A model generated the notes under the pieces. The model ran no database searches. It saw nothing but the letters and a program-made list of their open reading frames with translations, and was not told the origin of the DNA. Positions 59,595 to 64,000 of a DNA stretch of 64,000 bases are shown here, in pieces. A program made the position numbers and the translations under genes. Position 1 is the stretch's first letter. Every line of letters starts with the position of its first letter. This stretch comes from Curtobacterium sp. MCPF17_052 (GTDB lineage Bacteria; Actinomycetota; Actinomycetes; Actinomycetales; Microbacteriaceae), in the NCBI RefSeq assembly GCF_003234085.1, contig NZ_QKSD01000004.1, forward strand, positions 124,001 to 188,000, written 5' to 3'.

Positions 59595-61040
59595 TCAGTC
59601 GCGGACGTACGCCGGCGCGGCCTCGGCGTGCGCGTCACCGACGCGGTGCACCCGGAGGTCGTTCGTCGAGCCCTCGAGTCCGGGAGGGGAACCCGCCGTG
59701 ACGATGACACGGTCGCCGGGGATGGCGAGACCGTTGCCGATGAGGACGTCGTCCACCTGTGAGAAGAGCTCGTCGGTGTGCGTCTTCCGGTCGACCAGGA
59801 ACGAGCGCACGCCCCAGGTCAGCGCCAGGCGGCGACGGGTCGCCTCGTTCGGCGTGAACGCGATGATCGGCAGGCCGTGGCGGAGGCGCGACATACGACG
59901 CGCGGAGTCACCCGACTCGGTGAACACGCAGAGGTACGACGCCTCGGTGAACTCGGCGATCTCGACGGCCGCGAGGGTGATCGCACCACCGAGGGTGCGC
60001 GGCTTGGTGCCGAGGGGCGCGATGCGCTCCAGGCCGTGGTCCTCGGTCGACTCGACGATGCGGGCCATGGTGCGGACCGTCTCGACCGGGTACTCGCCGA
60101 CACTGGTCTCGCCCGAGAGCATGACCGCGTCGGCACCGTCGAGGACGGCGTTCGCGACGTCGGAGGTCTCGGCGCGGGTCGGGATCGGGGACGAGATCAT
60201 CGACTCGAGCATCTGCGTCGCGACGATGACCGGCTTCGCCATCCGGCGGGACAGCTCGACGGCGCGCTTCTGCACGATCGGGACCGCCTCGAGCGGCAGC
60301 TCGACGCCGAGGTCACCGCGGGCGACCATGATGCTGTCGAAGGCGTCGATGATCTCCTCGAGCGCGTCGACGGCCTGGGGCTTCTCGACCTTCGCGATCA
60401 CGGGGAGGCGCTTGCCCTCTTCGTCCATGATCTCGTGGGCGCGCACGACGTCCGAGGCGTTCCGGACGAACGAGAGCGCGATGAGGTCGGCGCCCTGGCG
60501 GATGCCCCAGCGCAGGTCGGCCTCGTCCTTCTCGCTCAGTGCGGGGACGTTCACCGCCACCCCGGGCAGGTTGATGCCCTTGTTGTTCGAGACGGTGCCG
60601 CCGACGACGACCTCGGTGCGGACGCGCACGCCGTCGGTGTCGAGGACGCGCAGGCGGACCCGACCGTCGTCGATGAGCAGCGGGTCGCCGGGCTTGACGT
60701 CCTGCGGCAGGCCCTTGAAGGTCGTGCCGCAGACGTCCTTCGTGCCGGGGACGTCCTCGGTCGTGATGGTGAACTCGTCGCCGACGGCCAGCTCGTGCGG
60801 GCCGTCCGCGAACTTCGCGAGACGGATCTTCGGGCCCTGCAGGTCGACGAGGATCGCGACCGGCTTGCCGAGCTCCTCGGCGGCGCGACGGACGTTCTCG
60901 TAGTTGGCCTCGTGCACGCTGTAGTCACCGTGGCTGAGGTTCAGGCGGGCCACGTCGACCCCGGCCTGGATGATCTGCTTGACGACCTCGTAGTCGGCGG
61001 TTGCAGGTCCGAGCGTCGAAACGATCTTTGCGCGTCTCAA
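59595..61040 (-). CDS. pyk: Pyruvate kinase
   Basis: A 481-residue glycolytic kinase producing pyruvate and ATP. The N-terminal RRAKIVSTLGPAT is standard. The substrate/metal motif ILVDLQGPKIR is near 65, the catalytic Lys in VIAKVEKPQA near 217, and SIMVARGDLGVELP near 236. The C-terminal regulatory domain is complete. The start is TTG at 61040 with AAGGA at 5-bp spacing. It is the only start that gives the universal pyruvate kinase N-terminus. It lies downstream of gltD but is separated from it by a strong hairpin. Confidence 0.96.
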   Translation of the reverse strand: MRRAKIVSTLGPATADYEVVKQIIQAGVDVARLNLSHGDYSVHEANYENVRRAAEELGKPVAILVDLQGPKIRLAKFADGPHELAVGDEFTITTEDVPGTKDVCGTTFKGLPQDVKPGDPLLIDDGRVRLRVLDTDGVRVRTEVVVGGTVSNNKGINLPGVAVNVPALSEKDEADLRWGIRQGADLIALSFVRNASDVVRAHEIMDEEGKRLPVIAKVEKPQAVDALEEIIDAFDSIMVARGDLGVELPLEAVPIVQKRAVELSRRMAKPVIVATQMLESMISSPIPTRAETSDVANAVLDGADAVMLSGETSVGEYPVETVRTMARIVESTEDHGLERIAPLGTKPRTLGGAITLAAVEIAEFTEASYLCVFTESGDSARRMSRLRHGLPIIAFTPNEATRRRLALTWGVRSFLVDRKTHTDELFSQVDDVLIGNGLAIPGDRVIVTAGSPPGLEGSTNDLRVHRVGDAHAEAAPAYVRD

Positions 61041-61045
61041 TGGAT

Positions 61046-61050
61046 TCCTT
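61046..61050 (-). promoter_or_regulatory. Ribosome site deciding the pyk TTG start
   Basis: AAGGA, 5 bp before the TTG at 61040. The context AAGGAATCCATTGA closely matches that of the gap TTG start. Confidence 0.75.
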
Positions 61051-61075
61051 CGTGTGGTGGTGTGGCTTCGGGAAC

Positions 61076-61121
61076 GACGAGAGGCCACCAGCACCCTATC
61101 GAGTGCGAGTGGCCTCTCGTC
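61076..61121 (-). terminator. gltD terminator
   Basis: Perfect 13-bp outer stem GACGAGAGGCCAC with a second inner pairing GCAC / GTGC, 16 bp after the gltD stop and 36 bp before the pyk start codon. Confidence 0.85.
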
Positions 61122-61137
61122 TACGGGGAGGGGACCA

Positions 61138-62595
61138 TCAGACCGAGATCGCCCGGTCCGTCGCCTTGACCGGGGACGGCAGGATCGTCGAACCCTCGAG
61201 GTACTCGTCGACCTTCGCGGCAGCGGCGCGGCCCTCGGCGATCGCCCAGACGATCAGGGACTGACCGCGACCGGCGTCACCGGCGACGAAGACGCCCGGC
61301 TCGTTGGTCGTGTAGTCGGCCTGACGGCTGACACCGCCGGAGACGCTCGTCGGGAGACCGAGCTGCGGCTCGAGCGTGTCGGTCTCGGGACCGGTGAAGC
61401 CCAGCGCGATGAGCACCAGGTCCGCCGGGATCTCCCGCTCGGTGCCGGCCTTGGGGACGCGCCGTCCGTCGAGGTACTCGGTCTCGGCGACGCGGAGGGC
61501 CCGGACCTCGCCGGCCTCGTTCGCCAGGAACTCCACCGTCGACGCGAGGAACATGCGCTCCCCGCCCTCCTCGTGGGCGCTCGTGACCTCGTACACGGTC
61601 GCGAACATCGGCCAGGGCTGCTCCGAGGGACGCTCGAGCGGCGGCTGCTTGCCGATCGCCAGGTTCGTCACGCTGAGCGCGCCCTGCCGGTGCGCGGTGC
61701 CGATGCAGTCCGCGCCGGTGTCACCGCCGCCGATCACGACGACGTGCTTGCCCTCGGCGGTGATCTGGTTGTCGACGACGGTACCGGCGTTCGCGCGGTT
61801 CTGCTGGACCAGGTAGTCCATGGCGAAGTGCACGCCGGAGAGGTCGCGGCCCGGGATCGGCAGGTCGCGCGGCACCGTGGCACCGGTGGCGACGACGACC
61901 GCGTCGTAGCGGGACTTCAGGTCGTCCCAGGTGATGTCGCGGCCGATCTCGACGCCGGCACGGAAGCGGGTGCCCTCGGCCTGCATCTGGGCGAGGCGGG
62001 CGTCGATCTGCCGCTTCTCCATCTTGAAGTCCGGGATCCCGTAGCGGAGCAGACCACCGATGCGGTCGTCGCGCTCGTACACGGCGACCGTGTGGCCGGC
62101 CCGGGTCAGCTGCTGCGCGGCAGCGAGCCCCGCGGGGCCGGAGCCGACGACGGCGACGGTCTTGCCCGTCAGGCGCTCCGGCGGGTGCGGGGTGACCCAC
62201 CCGTTCTGGAACGCGTCGTCGATGATCGCGACCTCGACCTGCTTGATGGTCACCGGCGGCTGGTTGATGCCCAGCACGCAGGACGCCTCACACGGGGCCG
62301 GGCAGAGGCGACCGGTGAACTCCGGGAAGTTGTTCGTCGCGTGCAGACGCTCGATCGCCTGACGGCCCTCGCCGCGCCAGGTGAGGTCGTTCCACTCGGG
62401 GATGAGGTTGCCGAGCGGGCAGCCCTGGTGGCAGAACGGCACGCCGCAGTCCATGCAGCGGCCGGCCTGACGCTTCAGCGCACCCGACTCCTGCTGCTCG
62501 TAGACCTCTTTCCAGTCCATCAGCCGGACGGGGACGGGGCGGCGGGGCGGCAGTTCACGTTCCTGGACCTTCAGGAACCCCTTGGGGTCAGCCAC
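61138..62595 (-). CDS. gltD: Glutamate synthase small (beta) subunit
   Basis: A 485-residue flavoprotein that passes electrons from NADPH to the large subunit GltB for glutamate formation from glutamine and 2-oxoglutarate. The N-terminal iron-sulfur cysteines are C47-x2-C50-x4-C55-x3-C59 and CPAPCEASC near residue 97. FAD and NADPH dinucleotide folds follow at VAVVGSGPAGLAAA (about 146) and VVVIGGGDTGADCIG (about 290). GTG 62595. It lies 77 bp after gltB on the same strand, forming the usual gltBD operon. Confidence 0.96.
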   Translation of the reverse strand: MADPKGFLKVQERELPPRRPVPVRLMDWKEVYEQQESGALKRQAGRCMDCGVPFCHQGCPLGNLIPEWNDLTWRGEGRQAIERLHATNNFPEFTGRLCPAPCEASCVLGINQPPVTIKQVEVAIIDDAFQNGWVTPHPPERLTGKTVAVVGSGPAGLAAAQQLTRAGHTVAVYERDDRIGGLLRYGIPDFKMEKRQIDARLAQMQAEGTRFRAGVEIGRDITWDDLKSRYDAVVVATGATVPRDLPIPGRDLSGVHFAMDYLVQQNRANAGTVVDNQITAEGKHVVVIGGGDTGADCIGTAHRQGALSVTNLAIGKQPPLERPSEQPWPMFATVYEVTSAHEEGGERMFLASTVEFLANEAGEVRALRVAETEYLDGRRVPKAGTEREIPADLVLIALGFTGPETDTLEPQLGLPTSVSGGVSRQADYTTNEPGVFVAGDAGRGQSLIVWAIAEGRAAAAKVDEYLEGSTILPSPVKATDRAISV

Positions 62596-62672
62596 GGGTC
62601 ACCTCCTGGGTGAGGGTGCGGGTCGAGCGGGTGCGGGTCGAGCGGACGGCGGGGTCGCCGGTGCGGATGTCG

Positions 62673-64000
62673 TCAACCACCGGTGACCTCCAGGATGCGG
62701 TTCCAGACGACGGTGCCGTCCGGGTCGAGGCCCTCGTCGACGGCCTGTCGACGCGTCTCGAGCACGGCCGCGTAGTCACGCGGCAGCACCTTGACGAACT
62801 CGGACAGGTCGCCGGAGTCGAGCAGCCCCGCAGCGATCGTCGAACCGGTCTCGTCGGCATGCCGTCGGAGCAGGTCGGTGACGATCTCGACGTCGGCGCT
62901 GTCGAGCGGCTCCAGCCGGAGCTCCCCCGAGGCCAGCGCGTCGGTGTTGACGAGTTCGCGACGGAGGCCGCGGACGTAGGCCGTGCCTCCGGACATGCCG
63001 GCACCGAGGTTCCGGCCGGTCTCGCCGAGGATGAGCGCGAGCCCGCCGGTCATGTACTCGAGCGCGTGGTCGCCCACACCCTCGACCACCGCGGTCGCAC
63101 CCGAGTTGCGGACCAGGAAGCGCTCCCCCACGATGCCGCGGATGAACATGCTGCCCTGGGTCGCGCCGTAGCCGATGACGTTGCCGGCGATGACGTTCTC
63201 CGCCGGGTCGAACCCGACGTCCTCGGCCGGACGGACGACGATCTCGCCACCGGACAGCCCCTTGCCGACGTAGTCGTTGCTGTCGCCGACCAGGCGGAGC
63301 GTGATGCCGGCCGGCATGAACGCGCCGAGCGACTGTCCGGCCGACCCGCGCAGGGTGATGTCGATCGAGCCGGTCGGCAGCCCGTTCTCGCCGTGGCGCA
63401 GCGTGACCTCGTGGCCCAGCATCGTGCCGACCGCGCGCTCCGTGTTGCGGATCGGCAGGTCGAGCGACAGCGTGCCACCGTGCTCGAGCACGTCGGACGC
63501 CTCGGCGATGAGCCGGACGTCGAAGTGCTGCTCGAGTTCGTGGTCCTGCGCGCGGCGACGGCTGCGCGGCTCGTCGGGGGCGAACTCCGGTCCCTTGAGC
63601 ACGGGCCCGAGGTCGAGACCCGACGCCTTCCAGTGCTCGACCGCACGGTCCACGTCGAGGGCGTCGGCGTGACCGATCGCCTCGTCGAGGCTCCGGAAAC
63701 CGAGCTCGGCGAGGAGTTCACGGACCTCCTGTGCGACGAACTCGAAGAAGTTCACGACGAACTCCGGCTTGCCGGAGAAGCGCTTGCGGAGCTCCGGGTT
63801 CTGCGTGGCGACGCCCACCGGGCAGGTGTCGAGGTGGCAGACGCGCATCAGGATGCACCCCTCGACCACCAGCGGAGCGGTCGCGAAGCCGTACTCCTCG
63901 GCGCCGAGCAGCGCGGCCACGACGACGTCGCGACCGGTCTTCATCTGCCCGTCGACCTGCACCGTGACGCGGTCGCGCATGCCGTTGAGCATGAGCGTCT
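62673..64000 (-). CDS. gltB: Glutamate synthase large (alpha) subunit, 3' part
   Basis: The last ~440 residues of GltB; the gene runs off the window. The visible part begins in the FMN/synthase domain and shows the 3Fe-4S cysteines in CILMRVCHLDTCPVGVATQN. The GXGXG beta-helix domain follows with its repeated glycine pattern (VGKGLSGGEIVVRP, GNVIGYGATQGSMFIRG). The C-terminus is the normal one (ILEVTGG). It works with GltD immediately downstream. No frameshift is seen in the visible part. Confidence 0.95.
   Translation of the reverse strand, partial: TLMLNGMRDRVTVQVDGQMKTGRDVVVAALLGAEEYGFATAPLVVEGCILMRVCHLDTCPVGVATQNPELRKRFSGKPEFVVNFFEFVAQEVRELLAELGFRSLDEAIGHADALDVDRAVEHWKASGLDLGPVLKGPEFAPDEPRSRRRAQDHELEQHFDVRLIAEASDVLEHGGTLSLDLPIRNTERAVGTMLGHEVTLRHGENGLPTGSIDITLRGSAGQSLGAFMPAGITLRLVGDSNDYVGKGLSGGEIVVRPAEDVGFDPAENVIAGNVIGYGATQGSMFIRGIVGERFLVRNSGATAVVEGVGDHALEYMTGGLALILGETGRNLGAGMSGGTAYVRGLRRELVNTDALASGELRLEPLDSADVEIVTDLLRRHADETGSTIAAGLLDSGDLSEFVKVLPRDYAAVLETRRQAVDEGLDPDGTVVWNRILEVTGG

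Overview
The window looks like chromosomal DNA from a high-GC actinobacterium. The family is most likely Microbacteriaceae, and Curtobacterium or a close relative is my best guess. That rests on recognised gene content (WhiA, RbpA, OpcA, an ANTAR regulator of the PdtaR type, single-chain transaldolase), frequent GTG and TTG starts, and gene order. No database search was possible, so the genus is inference. Most of the window is a conserved housekeeping backbone whose order also occurs in mycobacteria: suf, ctaA, ctaB, tkt-tal-pgi-zwf-opcA-pgl, secG-tpiA-pgk-gap, whiA-rapZ-uvrC-uvrA, and uvrB-coaE-rpsA-polA-pdtaR-pyk. Departures from that order mark the accessory parts.

Layout. 1-3328: the end of a tellurium/stress-type nucleotide-metabolite operon, with a giant phosphoribosyltransferase-TRSP-StiP-PELOTA fusion coupled to a HAD phosphatase. 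3399-7899: L31 type B, an orphan ABC ATPase, the divergent glgA/glgC pair for alpha-glucan synthesis, and serB. 7943-10607: a FabG-type reductase, then a coupled trio DUF3099 / small Cys protein / SURF1. 10702-13014: an ABC-F protein and bioY. 13259-17469 (minus): sufB-sufD-Rieske ferredoxin-sufC-sufT. 17720-20187: heme A synthase and, convergent with it, heme O synthase. 20554-28896: the pentose-phosphate operon. It converges with a minus-strand glycolytic operon gap-pgk-tpiA followed by secG and rbpA.

33100-43414 (minus): whiA, rapZ, uvrC, uvrA, an intruding short-chain dehydrogenase, and uvrB. 43558-48836: an accessory block (MFS carrier, membrane acyltransferase, AMP-forming ligase, secreted alpha/beta hydrolase) between uvrB and coaE. 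48833-64000: coaE, rpsA, a DUF885 peptidase-like protein, polA, a hotdog thioesterase, a GNAT enzyme, pdtaR, tRNA-Leu(CAA), an HdeD-like membrane protein, a ferritin-CCC1 fusion, pyk, gltD and the 3' part of gltB.

The unifying metabolic theme is central carbon flow: glucan synthesis, pentose phosphate pathway, lower glycolysis and pyruvate kinase. Alongside it run respiratory-chain assembly (SURF1, CtaA, CtaB), Fe-S assembly and nucleotide excision repair.

The most unusual things seen are these. A 16-codon mini-ORF between pgk and tpiA repeats the TpiA N-terminus and couples both genes through ATGA overlaps. A family of near-perfect palindromes has the core GGGAGGCCCG; two share an identical 46-bp stretch about 15.7 kb apart and one lies inside a coding sequence. 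Three tandem imperfect palindromes lie in the ctaA-ctaB gap. The suf operon lacks sufS, sufU and sufR. No CRISPR array, insertion sequence, rRNA or prophage was seen.
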